Positions 9,299 to 22,400 of a stretch of DNA of 64,000 nucleotides are shown here, piece after piece. The translations under genes and the position numbers were made by a program. The stretch's first letter is position 1. The number at the start of each line of letters is the position of its first letter. The DNA lies in contig NZ_QPII01000007.1 of NCBI RefSeq assembly GCF_003336675.1, positions 124,001-188,000 of the forward strand. The letters run 5' to 3'. The notes under the pieces are model-generated. The model saw only the letters and a program-made list of their open reading frames with translations, did not search any database and was not told the origin of the DNA. This stretch comes from Billgrantia montanilacus. GTDB taxonomy: Bacteria; Pseudomonadota; Gammaproteobacteria; Pseudomonadales; Halomonadaceae.

Positions 9299-9401
9299 GG
9301 ATCAGCCCCGAGCGAAGCAGGATGCGATAGCCTATGCCATACCACAGGTCCAATAGCCTGGTTTTCGTACCGACCATTTACCGCCAAGCTTCGAGCCCCT
9401 T

Positions 9402-12902
<3,501 letters not shown>

Positions 12903-12940
12903 GCATCGACTTGCGCCGGTCCAGCAAGGGGCGAGAGGCG

Positions 12941-13039
12941 GGGGCGCCGGGGACAGGTCGAAGCGGAGGTCCTTTTCCAGGGATGGAAAAGGTAGCGCCC
13001 AGGGACGGGTTCACAGCGCCTCCGCATAGACCTGTCGCC
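12941..13039 (+). repeat. Structured interspersed repeat, copy 2 (dnaE-accA)
   Basis: Same architecture as the copy at 9181-9298. The outer arm ACAGGTC (12953-12959) pairs with GACCTGT (13029-13035); the middle arm GCGGAGG (12963-12969) pairs with CCTCCGC (13019-13025). The inner hairpin is CCTTTTCC-AGGGAT-GGAAAAGG (12971-12992), then GCCC-AGGGAC-GGGT and TTCACAGCGCC. Every stem differs from copy 1, yet pairing is kept. It lies 38 bp after the dnaE stop. Confidence 0.85.
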
Positions 13040-13061
13040 GGAAAAGCCGCGTTTTCACGCC

Positions 13062-13089
13062 TTGCGCGACTTCGTCAGGGTGCGATAAT
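13062..13089 (+). promoter_or_regulatory. Candidate accA promoter
   Basis: TTGCGC (13062-13067) and GATAAT (13084-13089, 5/6) are spaced 16 bp apart. It lies downstream of the repeat and about 83 bp before the accA ATG. The -10 is good and the -35 is weak. Confidence 0.4.
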
Positions 13090-13172
13090 GCCGACACTCG
13101 AATTTATGGCTTCCGGGGCAAGAAGCGGTCAATGTACCCCGGCGACAGCAATGACAAGGCGGCTTAGCCACT

Positions 13173-14126
<954 letters not shown>

Positions 14127-14147
14127 AGGCCTTTCTGCGCTCGGTCA

Positions 14148-14250
14148 TACTGCGTTAAAAATCGGCTGGTGCGCCAGCCCGGTCAAGATGCTCATTTACT
14201 AAAGTAAACTCGTGCGCGAGTCCGGTCCGTCTTCGCCAATTTTTGCCTTG
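14148..14250 (+). repeat. Palindromic intergenic element after accA
   Basis: An approximately 100-bp inverted repeat. GTTAAAAATCGGC near 14154-14166 mirrors GCCAATTTTTGCC near 14235-14247. A hairpin GGCTGG-TGCG-CCAGCC lies at 14164-14179, and the centre is TTTACT-AA-AGTAAA (14195-14208). From memory, elements with this CTGCGTTAAAAA...TTTAC...GTAAA...TTTTTGCCTTG pattern recur between genes in many Gammaproteobacteria. Two plain hairpins follow: CCCACA/TGTGGG at 14254-14269 and GGCCCGT/ACGGGCC at 14279-14297. These may end the accA transcript, although no T-run follows. Confidence 0.65.
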
Positions 14251-14346
14251 CGACCCACAAGGATGTGGGAAGTGCGAAGGCCCGTAGGGAACGGGCCTAG
14301 CCCTGACCTTCGCTCGAAGCGGCCCCGCTGGGTTTGAGGGTTGCTC

Positions 14347-15684
14347 ATGTTCCTACAGCTTCTTATCGACGACGCTCTGGCGGAGACCCCGCCAGGGCGT
14401 GTCGTCTGGGTGGCCCTCTCCGGCGGGCTGGATTCCTCGCTGCTGCTTAGCCTGACGGCAGAGTCGTGCCGACGCTATCCCCGCCCGCTCTACGCGCTCC
14501 ACGTGCATCATGGCCTGCAGGCCGCCGCCGATGACTTCGAGATCCACTGCCGGCGGCTTTGCTCCCGTCTCGGGGTGCCGCTGTTCGTCGAGCGAGTTGA
14601 CGTCTCGCTGTCGGCTGGACTAGGGCTGGAAGGGGGGGCGCGGCTGGCCCGCTATTCGGCCTTTGAGCGCCGGGTCGCCTGCGGCGAAACCCTGTGGCTC
14701 GCCCAGCACCGCGACGACCAGGCCGAGACCTTCCTGCTCGCTGCCCTGCGTGGCAGCGGCGTGCGCGGCCTGGCAGGGATGCCAACGCGTCGCGACGCCC
14801 GTGGCGTGGCGCTCGAACGCCCGTTGCTGGACACCCCACGAAGCGCACTCGAGGCCCATGCCGCACGGTTGGGACTGCGCTGGATCGAGGATCCCTCCAA
14901 CGCCGACGAGTCACTCGATCGCAACTTCCTGCGCCGCAACGTGCTGCCGCTGCTGCAGTCGCGCTGGCCGCATACCGGCGAGGTGCTGGCGAGCGCGGCA
15001 AGGCAAGCCGGGGAGGCCGATGCGCTGCTCGACGAACTGGCCGCCCTGGACCTCCAGCACCTGGGGGGAGATCCCGGGCAGCTCTCGGTAACGGCCGTCA
15101 GGGCCTTGTCGCCCCCCCGCCAGCGGCTGCTGATTCGTCACGCCTGCCGCTGCCTGTCGCTTCCTACGCCTCCCGAGGCGCGCCTCGCCGCCTTGATGGC
15201 GCAGCTGTCGGCGCGTCGCGATGCGAGGGTACAAATCGGCTGGTCGAGCGGTGAAGCGCGTATCTGGCGGGAGCGCCTCTACCTGCGCTTCCCGAGCGGC
15301 CCGCTGCCGGCGGGGTGGAGTGTCGATTGGGACGGGCTGTCGCCCCTGACGACCCCTCTGGGGCGCTGTAACCCGACGCTGCGGCGCCGAGATGGCGGGC
15401 CTGCCGAGCTTCGGCTCGCGCTGCGCCGGGGTGGCGAGCGTTTGCGCCTGGCGGAGCGTGGTTCGCGGGATCTGAAACGCCTGCTGCAGGAGGCTGAACT
15501 CCCTCCCTGGGAGCGTGAGCGGCTGCTGGTGGCATGGCATGGTGAAGCGGTCGTGGCGGTATTGCAGCCGGAGCAGGGGCGCTGGCTGGCCGTGGCCGAG
15601 GGCTGGGAAGGCGCGCCAGACAGCGGTGAGGCGGCTCAGCTGCCCTCGCTGGCGAATTCGCCGTCGCGCTCCAGCATGTCGTAG
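14347..15684 (+). CDS. tilS: tRNA(Ile)-lysidine synthetase
   Basis: Cytosolic ATP-dependent enzyme that converts C34 of the CAU-anticodon tRNA-Ile to lysidine, switching its reading to AUA. The 445-residue product (E. coli 432) has the N-type ATP pyrophosphatase P-loop SGGLDSS (residues 25-31), YALHVHHGLQ, HRDDQAETFLL, and the C-terminal TilS domains with GGERLRLAERGSRDLKRLLQE. ATG 14347 is preferred to the TTG two codons upstream. The last 49 bp overlap the 3' end of the convergent ppx gene. The internal sequence is Arg-rich and highly GC-biased. Confidence 0.93.
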   Translation: MFLQLLIDDALAETPPGRVVWVALSGGLDSSLLLSLTAESCRRYPRPLYALHVHHGLQAAADDFEIHCRRLCSRLGVPLFVERVDVSLSAGLGLEGGARLARYSAFERRVACGETLWLAQHRDDQAETFLLAALRGSGVRGLAGMPTRRDARGVALERPLLDTPRSALEAHAARLGLRWIEDPSNADESLDRNFLRRNVLPLLQSRWPHTGEVLASAARQAGEADALLDELAALDLQHLGGDPGQLSVTAVRALSPPRQRLLIRHACRCLSLPTPPEARLAALMAQLSARRDARVQIGWSSGEARIWRERLYLRFPSGPLPAGWSVDWDGLSPLTTPLGRCNPTLRRRDGGPAELRLALRRGGERLRLAERGSRDLKRLLQEAELPPWERERLLVAWHGEAVVAVLQPEQGRWLAVAEGWEGAPDSGEAAQLPSLANSPSRSSMS

Positions 15685-16625
15685 AGTACCCCCTCCCGCA
15701 GGGCGCCATCGGCGAAACGCATCCGGGTGAGGCCGAATGTATCGAAGATGGCACCAAGGATGGCCACGCCGGCGGGAAAGATGCGCGCCCGGTCGAGCTT
15801 GAGCCCCTCCATGGCGACGTTATCGAGGTGTCCGCAGGCGATCAGTCGTTGGCGCAGGCCGAGGAGTCCCTGGCGGGTAATCGTGCCTTCGTCGCTATCC
15901 CCGTCGCTTGCCGCGAGGACCGACGCGACGGCCTTGATGGTGCCGCTGGAACCGACGGGATCGCTCCAGCCGAAGGCCTGGTAGGCGCGGCTGATCCGGC
16001 TGCACGCCGCCTTGGCGGCCTGCTCGGCCCGGCTCATGCTGGCTTCGCAGAGGAAACCGTCGGAGAAATGGCGGTGGGTGAAGGTCACACAGCCGATGTC
16101 CAGGCTTTCCAGGTGGAGCGGCTCGAAGTTTTCGCCGATGGCGAACTCGGTGGAGCCGCCGCCGATATCGACAATCAGACGCTTGCCGTTCTCGGCCAGG
16201 GCGTGCGCCGCCCCCAGGTAGATCAGGCGCGCCTCCTCGCGGCCGTCGATGATCTCGATGCGACAGCCGAGCAGCGACTCTGCGCGCTCGACAAAGGCCT
16301 GGCTGTTACGGGCCGTGCGCAGTGCACTGGTGCCCACGACCCTCAGGCGACCGGGCGCAATATCGCCCAGCAGGGGGGTGAAGCGAGCCAGGCAGCTGAG
16401 TGCGCGCTGCATCGCCTCCTCGCTCAACCGATTGGCCTTGTCGAGCCCGGCGGCGAGCTGGACCTTCTCGCCCAAGCGCGACACCGCCTGCAGCCGACCC
16501 TCCTGGTAGCTGGCTACCAGCAGGTGGAAGCTGTTGGAGCCCAGGTCGATCGCGGCCAGCCGCGGAAGGGGGGCAGTGGCGGCGAGCGGTGTTTCAGGGC
16601 GATGCCGGTCCATTGGCTGAGTCAT
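15636..16625 (-). CDS. Ppx/GppA-family phosphatase (short form)
   Basis: ASKHA-fold phosphatase acting on polyphosphate and/or pppGpp. The N-terminal phosphate loop AAIDLGSNSFHLLVA, the Gly-rich DIGGGSTEF, and the SSGTIKAV region are present. The product is only 329 residues, against about 500 for E. coli Ppx and GppA, so it consists of the two actin-like domains and lacks the C-terminal HD-like module. Short forms are known, and substrate preference cannot be read from sequence. ATG 16625 is chosen; the frame is open further upstream but without homology. It is convergent with tilS (49 bp overlap) and divergent from rho. Confidence 0.82.
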   Translation of the reverse strand: MTQPMDRHRPETPLAATAPLPRLAAIDLGSNSFHLLVASYQEGRLQAVSRLGEKVQLAAGLDKANRLSEEAMQRALSCLARFTPLLGDIAPGRLRVVGTSALRTARNSQAFVERAESLLGCRIEIIDGREEARLIYLGAAHALAENGKRLIVDIGGGSTEFAIGENFEPLHLESLDIGCVTFTHRHFSDGFLCEASMSRAEQAAKAACSRISRAYQAFGWSDPVGSSGTIKAVASVLAASDGDSDEGTITRQGLLGLRQRLIACGHLDNVAMEGLKLDRARIFPAGVAILGAIFDTFGLTRMRFADGALREGVLYDMLERDGEFASEGS

Positions 16626-17105
16626 CGAGACATCCTGATGGCAGAGAGTCCAAGGTTGCGGCGACTCCCCTGCCGTGTCAATTAGCGGGGTGTGTCTGTT
16701 TATGGGGTTGCGTTCGACGCCGCCCTTGACTAACATCGAGTCGTTCGCCTGTTCCGAATGCTTTCCGACCGAGACACGACGTCCGCGTCGCGGTCAACAT
16801 CAAGTCGTCAGACAGCCCCTTTTGTCGCCCGCTATCATGTGCCTGAAAGCCATGGTGGCACTTGAAGACGCCCAGGCGATTACAGTCCAGGCGACAATAG
16901 CGCTGCTCCCTCGAACACGATACCGTTCCGGCGACCCCTTCTAGTGCTGGTTAATGCCTGGAAAAGGTCGTGTTTAGCCGGTCATCACCTGCGAGTGGAA
17001 GCCTTACCAGGCTCTGAACGCACCCAAGCGGCGTACCGTTCTTATCCCCGTCACATTCACGGCGCCGTGCCGCCACGCTGACATGAGCAACTTCCGAACA
17101 CACCG
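16626..17105. other. 480-bp gap between divergent ppx and rho; no trxA
   Basis: No convincing gene is seen. In many Gammaproteobacteria trxA lies between ppx and rho, and no thioredoxin WCGPC-type motif is encoded here on either strand. The 3' part (about 16950-17105) is presumably the rho promoter and leader, but I cannot place a consensus promoter with confidence. Small open frames such as 16675-16944 have no recognisable features. Confidence 0.6.
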
Positions 17106-18365
<1,260 letters not shown>

Positions 18366-18403
18366 TCGCTGTTGATGGTTGTCGAAGGCGTCGAGGCTCT
18401 CGG

Positions 18404-18557
18404 GGCTGTTCCGTCGACAAGCCTGCGGGGAGGCGCTGTGAATACCTCCCTGTACACTACCTACGCCATCCATGGCGTAGGACCTCCCCTCCGGCTTGTC
18501 CCCGGCGCCCCTCGCCGCGGTCAATTCATGGCTCGGGGGCCTGTCGACGGAACAGCC
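18404..18557. repeat. Perfect 16-bp inverted repeat framing repeat copy 3
   Basis: GGCTGTTCCGTCGACA (18404-18419) is the exact reverse complement of TGTCGACGGAACAGCC (18542-18557). The left arm overlaps the left arm of the nested repeat at 18411-18515, so the two foldings exclude each other in part. This fills much of the rho-ubiD gap. No ORF inside it is credible. Confidence 0.75.
18411..18515 (-). repeat. Structured interspersed repeat, copy 3 (inverted; rho-ubiD)
   Basis: Same family as 9181-9298 and 12941-13039 but on the opposite strand. On + the outer arm GACAAGCC (18416-18423) pairs with GGCTTGTC (18493-18500), and the middle arm GGGGAGG (18427-18433) pairs with CCTCCCC (18483-18489). 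The inner hairpin is CCTACGCC-ATCCAT-GGCGTAGG (18460-18481), and the small hairpin is ATAC-CTCCCT-GTAC (18442-18455). The conserved GGCGCTGTGAATAC lies between them. It is antisense to rho and ubiD transcription. Confidence 0.85.
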
Positions 18558-18611
18558 GCGGCTTAAGAACGGTGAGGCTGGATTGTCAGCAGCTTCGCAG
18601 GGCGAAGCGAT

Positions 18612-18638
18612 AAGGGGCGGCATGCTATGCTGCCCCTT
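18612..18638 (+). terminator. Hairpin upstream of ubiD, terminator-like
   Basis: The 11-bp stem AAGGGGCGGCA (18612-18622) pairs with TGCTGCCCCTT (18628-18638), with one G-T wobble and loop TGCTA. Only TTTC follows, so it is at best a weak intrinsic terminator. It ends 32 bp before the ubiD ATG and could also be part of the ubiD leader. Confidence 0.35.
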
Positions 18639-18670
18639 TCGTCGTTCGTGATACGGGATAGGATTGGTTC

Positions 18671-20170
18671 ATGAAATACAAGGATCTACGGGATTTTATC
18701 GCCGCGCTTGAGGCGCAGGGCGAGCTGGTTCGAGTCTCGGCCGAGGTCGACCCCTACCTGGAAATCACCGAGATCTGCGATCGCACCCTGCGCGCCGGCG
18801 GCCCGGCGCTGCTGTTCGAGAACGTCAAGGGTCACGACATGCCGCTGCTCGGCAACCTGTTCGGCACGCCGAAGCGGGTCGCCCTGGGCATGGGTCAGGA
18901 CAGCGTCGAGGCGCTGCGCGAGGTGGGCAAACTGCTCGCCTTCCTCAAGGAGCCCGACCCGCCCAAGGGCATGCGTGACGCCTGGGACAAGCTGCCGATC
19001 TTCAAGCAGGTCATGAGCATGGGGCCGAAGACGGTGCGTTCGGCCCCGGTCCAGGCGCTCGTCTATGAGGGCGACGACGTCGACCTCGGTCGGTTGCCGA
19101 TTCAGCACTGCTGGCCAGGCGATGTTGCCCCCCTGGTGACCTGGCCGCTGGTGGTCACCCGCGGGCCGCACAAGAAGCGCCAGAACCTGGGCATCTACCG
19201 CCAGCAGAAGCTCTCCCGCAACCGACTGATCATGCGCTGGCTGTCCCACCGTGGCGGCGCGCTCGACTTCCAGGAGTTCCAGCAGACCAACCCCGGCGAG
19301 CCTTTCCCGGTGGCGGTGGCACTGGGCGCCGACCCGGCCACCATCCTGGGTGCGGTCACCCCGGTGCCCGACTCGCTCTCCGAATACGCCTTCGCCGGTC
19401 TGTTGCGCGGTTCGCGTACCGAACTGGTCAAGTGCGGTCATGCCGATCTCGAAGTTCCTGCCTCGGCAGAAATCATTCTGGAAGGCTTTATCTACCCGGA
19501 CGACTTGGCGCCGGAAGGTCCCTACGGCGATCACACCGGTTATTACAACGAGGTCGACGAATTCCCGGTTTTCACGGTCACGCGAATGACCATGCGTGAG
19601 AACGCCATCTACCACTCGACCTACACCGGACGGCCGCCGGACGAGCCGGCGATCCTGGGCGTGGCGCTCAACGAGGTCTTCGTGCCGATCCTGCGCAAGC
19701 AGTTTCCCGAAATTACCGACTTCTACCTTCCTCCTGAGGGTTGTTCCTATCGCATGGCGGTGGTGACCATGAAGAAGCAGTATCCGGGCCACGCCAAGCG
19801 GGTGATGATGGGGGTGTGGAGCTTCCTGCGCCAGTTCATGTACACCAAATTCGTGGTGGTACTCGACGACGACGTCAGCGCCCGCGACTGGAAGGATGTG
19901 ATCTGGGCCATCACCACGCGGATGGACCCGGCGCGGGACACCGTGATGGTGGAGAACACGCCCATCGACTACCTCGACTTCGCCTCCCCCGTGGCGGGGC
20001 TGGGGTCGAAGATGGGGCTGGACGCCACTGCCAAGTGGCCCGGCGAAACCGATAGAGAGTGGGGCACGCCCATCGTCATGGACGAGGCCGTCAAGGTCCG
20101 CGTCAGCGAACGCTGGAACGAACTGGGTATCGCACTGCCTTCCAACCCTGATGACAAGAGGCATTCATGA
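18671..20170 (+). CDS. ubiD: 4-hydroxy-3-polyprenylbenzoate decarboxylase UbiD
   Basis: Prenyl-FMN-dependent decarboxylase of ubiquinone synthesis that removes the carboxylate from 4-hydroxy-3-polyprenylbenzoate; it needs the cofactor made by UbiX. The 499 residues equal the usual length (E. coli 497). Recognisable blocks are [53 protein letters not shown] (with the catalytic-site Glu region) and the C-terminal [21 protein letters not shown]. It is followed by fre with a 4-bp overlap, an arrangement also found in Pseudomonas. Confidence 0.95.
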   Translation: MKYKDLRDFIAALEAQGELVRVSAEVDPYLEITEICDRTLRAGGPALLFENVKGHDMPLLGNLFGTPKRVALGMGQDSVEALREVGKLLAFLKEPDPPKGMRDAWDKLPIFKQVMSMGPKTVRSAPVQALVYEGDDVDLGRLPIQHCWPGDVAPLVTWPLVVTRGPHKKRQNLGIYRQQKLSRNRLIMRWLSHRGGALDFQEFQQTNPGEPFPVAVALGADPATILGAVTPVPDSLSEYAFAGLLRGSRTELVKCGHADLEVPASAEIILEGFIYPDDLAPEGPYGDHTGYYNEVDEFPVFTVTRMTMRENAIYHSTYTGRPPDEPAILGVALNEVFVPILRKQFPEITDFYLPPEGCSYRMAVVTMKKQYPGHAKRVMMGVWSFLRQFMYTKFVVVLDDDVSARDWKDVIWAITTRMDPARDTVMVENTPIDYLDFASPVAGLGSKMGLDATAKWPGETDREWGTPIVMDEAVKVRVSERWNELGIALPSNPDDKRHS

Positions 20171-20946
20171 CGGCAAGGACCCTGACCTGCCAGGTGACGG
20201 CAGTGGAGGATCTCACCCCTGACGTGTTCCGCGTCCGGCTGGAGGGGCGCCCCGAAGCCATGGCCCATGACCCGGGCCAGTACCTCGAGCTGGCGCTCGA
20301 CGATGAGACCTGGGTGCCGTTCTCCATTGCCAACGCCCATGGCGGTGACGGTACGATCGAACTGCATATCCAGCACTGGCCCGAGCGGGAGAACTCCGAC
20401 CGCCTGCGCGACCTGGTCGTGGTTGCCCGGCACCTGACCCTGCGCATGCCGGGCGGTGACTGCGTGCTGGATAGCACCAGCCAGCGGCCATTGCTGTTGA
20501 TTGCCGCCGGTACCGGCTTCGCCCAGATGAAGGCGATCATCGAAGCCTCACTGCACGAAGCCCCCGAGCGCCCCATCGACCTGTGGTGGGCGGCGCGGGA
20601 GCGGCGTGATCTCTATCTCGAGAGCCTGGCTCGGGAGTGGGCCGAGAACCACGAGAATGTCCGTTTCCATGTGGTCACCGAAGTGGCGCCGGAAACGCCG
20701 GTAGCCGGCGAGCGCATCCAGGGGCATCGGGGACGCATCGATCAGGCGCTGGCTGAGGGGCTCGGCGATATCTCCGGCCATGACGTCTACCTCTCCGGAT
20801 CGCCGGGCATGGTCTACGCCTGTGTTGACGTGCTGGCCTCACTGAGGCTTAACGCTTCCCGAGTCTTCTCGGATGTCTTTGCCTATGCACCACGTCAACC
20901 GCTGGTACCCACGACAGGGGTGCTTCGGCGGGAGGGCGGCCGGTGA
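20167..20946 (+). CDS. fre: NAD(P)H-flavin reductase (Fre-like)
   Basis: FAD/NAD-binding reductase of the ferredoxin-NADP reductase superfamily, 259 residues, with no 2Fe-2S domain. The N-terminal beta-barrel carries the flavin-contact motif VPFSIAN, and the NAD-binding half carries [16 protein letters not shown] and [11 protein letters not shown]. The C-terminal region has [12 protein letters not shown]. Such proteins supply reduced flavin to other enzymes; overlap with ubiD (ATGA) suggests a link to the flavin-dependent decarboxylase, which is an inference. The stop overlaps the folM GTG start. It may instead be annotated as a CDP-6-deoxyglucoseen reductase-like protein. Confidence 0.85.
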   Translation: MTARTLTCQVTAVEDLTPDVFRVRLEGRPEAMAHDPGQYLELALDDETWVPFSIANAHGGDGTIELHIQHWPERENSDRLRDLVVVARHLTLRMPGGDCVLDSTSQRPLLLIAAGTGFAQMKAIIEASLHEAPERPIDLWWAARERRDLYLESLAREWAENHENVRFHVVTEVAPETPVAGERIQGHRGRIDQALAEGLGDISGHDVYLSGSPGMVYACVDVLASLRLNASRVFSDVFAYAPRQPLVPTTGVLRREGGR

Positions 20947-21656
20947 GCGCCTCGCCGATCCTGATCACCGGCGGTGCCCAGCGCCTGGGGCGCCACTGTG
21001 CCGAGCGGCTGGCCGAGGACGGGCATCCCGTGATCATCAGCTATCGCCGTGAACGCGAGGCGCTTACAGCCCTGCGCGAGCGGGGTATCGTGACCCTCGA
21101 GGCCGATTTCTCCACCGAAGCGGGGATCCTCGACTTTATCGCTCGCCTCAAGAGCGAGACATCGTCGCTGAGGGCCATCGTGCACAATGCCAGCGATTGG
21201 GCAGCGGACTCGGCCGGCGTCCAGGCGGGGGCGACCTTCGAGCGGCTGTTTCGTATTCATATGCAGGCGCCCTACCTCATCAACCTGCTCTGCCGTGAGC
21301 TGCTGGACGCCTGCGGGGAGCCCCAGCGCGATATCGTGCACATTACCGACTACGTTGTGCAGAAGGGCTCGAGGAAGCACGCCGCCTATGTCGCCACCAA
21401 GGCGGGGTTGGAGAGCCTGACGCTCTCTTTCGCGGCCATGTACGCCCCGTCGATCCAGGTCAACGCCATTGCCCCGGCCCTGATCATGCTCAATGAGGGC
21501 GACGATGAAGCCTACATCGAGAAGGCGCGGGCCAAGTCGGCCATGGGCATGGTGCCGGGACCGGGCGTGTTCTATCAGAGCCTGCGCTATCTCCTCGACA
21601 ACCGCTATGTGACCGGAATCACGCTCCCGGTCGATGGCGGTCGTCATCTCCGCTAG
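20943..21656 (+). CDS. folM: Dihydromonapterin/dihydrofolate reductase-like SDR (FolM)
   Basis: Short-chain dehydrogenase/reductase of 237 residues with the nucleotide motif TGGAQRLG (residues 9-16), HNAS (81-84) and the catalytic YVATK (Tyr149, Lys153). The TGGAQRLG rather than TGxxxGIG pattern and the overall length match FolM, which reduces dihydromonapterin and, weakly, dihydrofolate. The start is GTG 20943 inside the fre stop (GTGA), so translation is coupled to fre. A plain SDR of unknown substrate is the alternative. It is the last gene of the ubiD-fre-folM unit. Confidence 0.8.
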   Translation: MSASPILITGGAQRLGRHCAERLAEDGHPVIISYRREREALTALRERGIVTLEADFSTEAGILDFIARLKSETSSLRAIVHNASDWAADSAGVQAGATFERLFRIHMQAPYLINLLCRELLDACGEPQRDIVHITDYVVQKGSRKHAAYVATKAGLESLTLSFAAMYAPSIQVNAIAPALIMLNEGDDEAYIEKARAKSAMGMVPGPGVFYQSLRYLLDNRYVTGITLPVDGGRHLR

Positions 21657-21737
21657 ACTGTCAGTCACAAGCACGCTGCCTTGCTGATCGAAGGTCAGCA
21701 GCAGCATGACGAACTCGCTGACGGAAAGGAGACGAGT

Positions 21738-21860
21738 ATGGCCCCCCTCAAGGAGTATCACGACGAGAGTGGTCCGCTGTGGTTTCTTGCCCTGCTGGCA
21801 GTACTGGCGCTGAACCTGTTACCGCTGATCATCGGCGTGTTACGCGCTGTGGCCGCCTGA
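21738..21860 (+). CDS. Small single-pass membrane protein, 40 residues
   Basis: Short frame with a strong Shine-Dalgarno AAGGAGA (21726-21732) six bases before ATG 21738. The product has an acidic N-terminus (KEYHDES) and one hydrophobic helix at about residues 13-35 (PLWFLALLAVLALNLLPLII), ending RAVAA. I do not recognise a family. A hairpin TGCTGA/TCAGCA lies upstream at about 21682-21700. It sits between folM and the aromatic leader region. The strong ribosome-binding site and clean helix argue that it is translated; function is unknown. Confidence 0.6.
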   Translation: MAPLKEYHDESGPLWFLALLAVLALNLLPLIIGVLRAVAA

Positions 21861-21868
21861 TTCCGGAC

Positions 21869-21897
21869 TTGCCAAGGTTGCCGCGATGCGGCACGAT
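21869..21897 (+). promoter_or_regulatory. Candidate promoter for the leader-aroG transcript
   Basis: TTGCCA (21869-21874, 5/6) and CACGAT (21892-21897, 3/6) are spaced 17 bp apart. This would start transcription near 21904, about 19 nt before the first leader ATG, which fits a transcription-attenuation layout. The -10 is weak. Confidence 0.35.
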
Positions 21898-21922
21898 GAA
21901 GGCAGAATCCAGGGAGACAACC

Positions 21923-22072
21923 ATGACACCCAGCCCTACCCAGACCTGTAGCTCCTTCAGCCGCGCCCCCGGTGCGGTGGAGTCGCGTGGTTGCGGTGGT
22001 CAGTTCGGTGGCAAGTTCAATGGTCAGTATTGGTACTGGTTTAGCGCCGGTGTGCCGGCGGTCGGGTCCTAG
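21923..22072 (+). CDS. Aromatic leader peptide 1 (attenuator of DAHP synthase)
   Basis: A 49-residue frame starting ATG 21923 with AGGGAGA just upstream. Residues 36-40 are Tyr-Trp-Tyr-Trp-Phe (codons 22028-22042), followed by SAGVPAVGS and stop TAG 22070-22072. Clustered Trp/Tyr/Phe codons followed by an intrinsic terminator (22118-22150) and an aromatic-pathway gene are the hallmark of ribosome-mediated attenuation. Ribosome stalling when charged Tyr, Trp or Phe tRNA is scarce should favour read-through into aroG. It is longer than most leader peptides, and the N-terminal half is unremarkable. Confidence 0.85.
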   Translation: MTPSPTQTCSSFSRAPGAVESRGCGGQFGGKFNGQYWYWFSAGVPAVGS

Positions 22073-22150
22073 GACACCACCGCGAAGGCACACCCTAACC
22101 GGGTTGCCTCCCATCAGAAACCCCCGGTCGGCAACCCGACCGGGGGTTTT
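22049..22150 (+). terminator. Attenuator: intrinsic terminator with competing pairings
   Basis: Terminator: a 14-bp stem with arm AAACCCCCGGTCGG (22118-22131) and its complement at 22136-22149, loop CAAC, ending in TTTT. Competing pairs are CGGTCGGGT (22059-22067, leader end) with ACCCGACCG (22134-22142), and CGGGTTGCC (22100-22108) with GGCAACCCG (22130-22138). An upstream hairpin pairs GGTGTGCC (22049-22056) with GGCACACC (22087-22094). A ribosome stalled at the Tyr/Trp codons would leave 22059-22067 free to disrupt the terminator; one at the stop codon would cover it. Confidence 0.8.
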
Positions 22151-22175
22151 GCGTTATGCAGCCCCGAACACTATC

Positions 22176-22203
22176 TTTGCAACGCAGCCTTTTGCAACGC
22201 AGC
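22176..22203 (+). repeat. Tandem 13-bp repeat between the two leaders
   Basis: TTTGCAACGCAGC occurs at 22176-22188 and again, identically, at 22191-22203. It lies after the attenuator terminator and just before the second leader's Shine-Dalgarno site. It could be an operator or a duplication scar; it does not match TyrR or TrpR box consensus sequences. Confidence 0.6.
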
Positions 22204-22221
22204 AACGACAGGAGACGCACC

Positions 22222-22395
22222 ATGACCGCACGCTACAGCGCCTTTGCCGCCTACGCCCGGAACCGCCAGGATTATTATGGCTGGGGCTATGGCTGGCGAT
22301 TTAGCGCTACGCGGTCGGGTCAGTGCGCCACCTCCGACCGTGAGATCTCGGGTGGCACGGACGCGACACGATGTTTGCCGATCTCACGGAGTTGA
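22222..22395 (+). CDS. Aromatic leader peptide 2, ending 5 nt before aroG
   Basis: A 57-residue frame from ATG 22222 with CAGGAGA at 22209-22215. Residues 17-27 are Asp-Tyr-Tyr-Gly-Trp-Gly-Tyr-Gly-Trp-Arg-Phe (codons 22270-22302): five Tyr/Trp codons and one Phe within ten codons. It then shares TTTAGCGC and GCGGTCGGGTC with leader 1, suggesting duplication. The stop TGA 22393-22395 lies five bases before the aroG ATG. No U-tract terminator follows, so control here would be translational rather than transcriptional. A second stalled-ribosome sensor is the simplest reading. Confidence 0.75.
   Translation: MTARYSAFAAYARNRQDYYGWGYGWRFSATRSGQCATSDREISGGTDATRCLPISRS
22312..22391 (+). promoter_or_regulatory. 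Alternative hairpins masking the aroG Shine-Dalgarno site
   Basis: Hairpin B pairs CCGTGAGATC (22338-22347) with GATCTCACGG (22380-22389) and covers part of the aroG Shine-Dalgarno GGAG (22388-22391). Hairpin C pairs CGGTCGG (22312-22318) with CCGACCG (22334-22340) and excludes B. GCCACC (22327-22332) with GGTGGC (22351-22356) also competes. A ribosome stalled in the aromatic codons would allow C and free the aroG site. This is inference from pairing only. Confidence 0.55.
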
Positions 22396-22400
22396 CCACC

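Noticed and set aside
16675..16944. A possible 89-residue gene upstream of rho, checked as a candidate trxA
   Set aside because: No thioredoxin motif, no Shine-Dalgarno site and no other recognisable feature.
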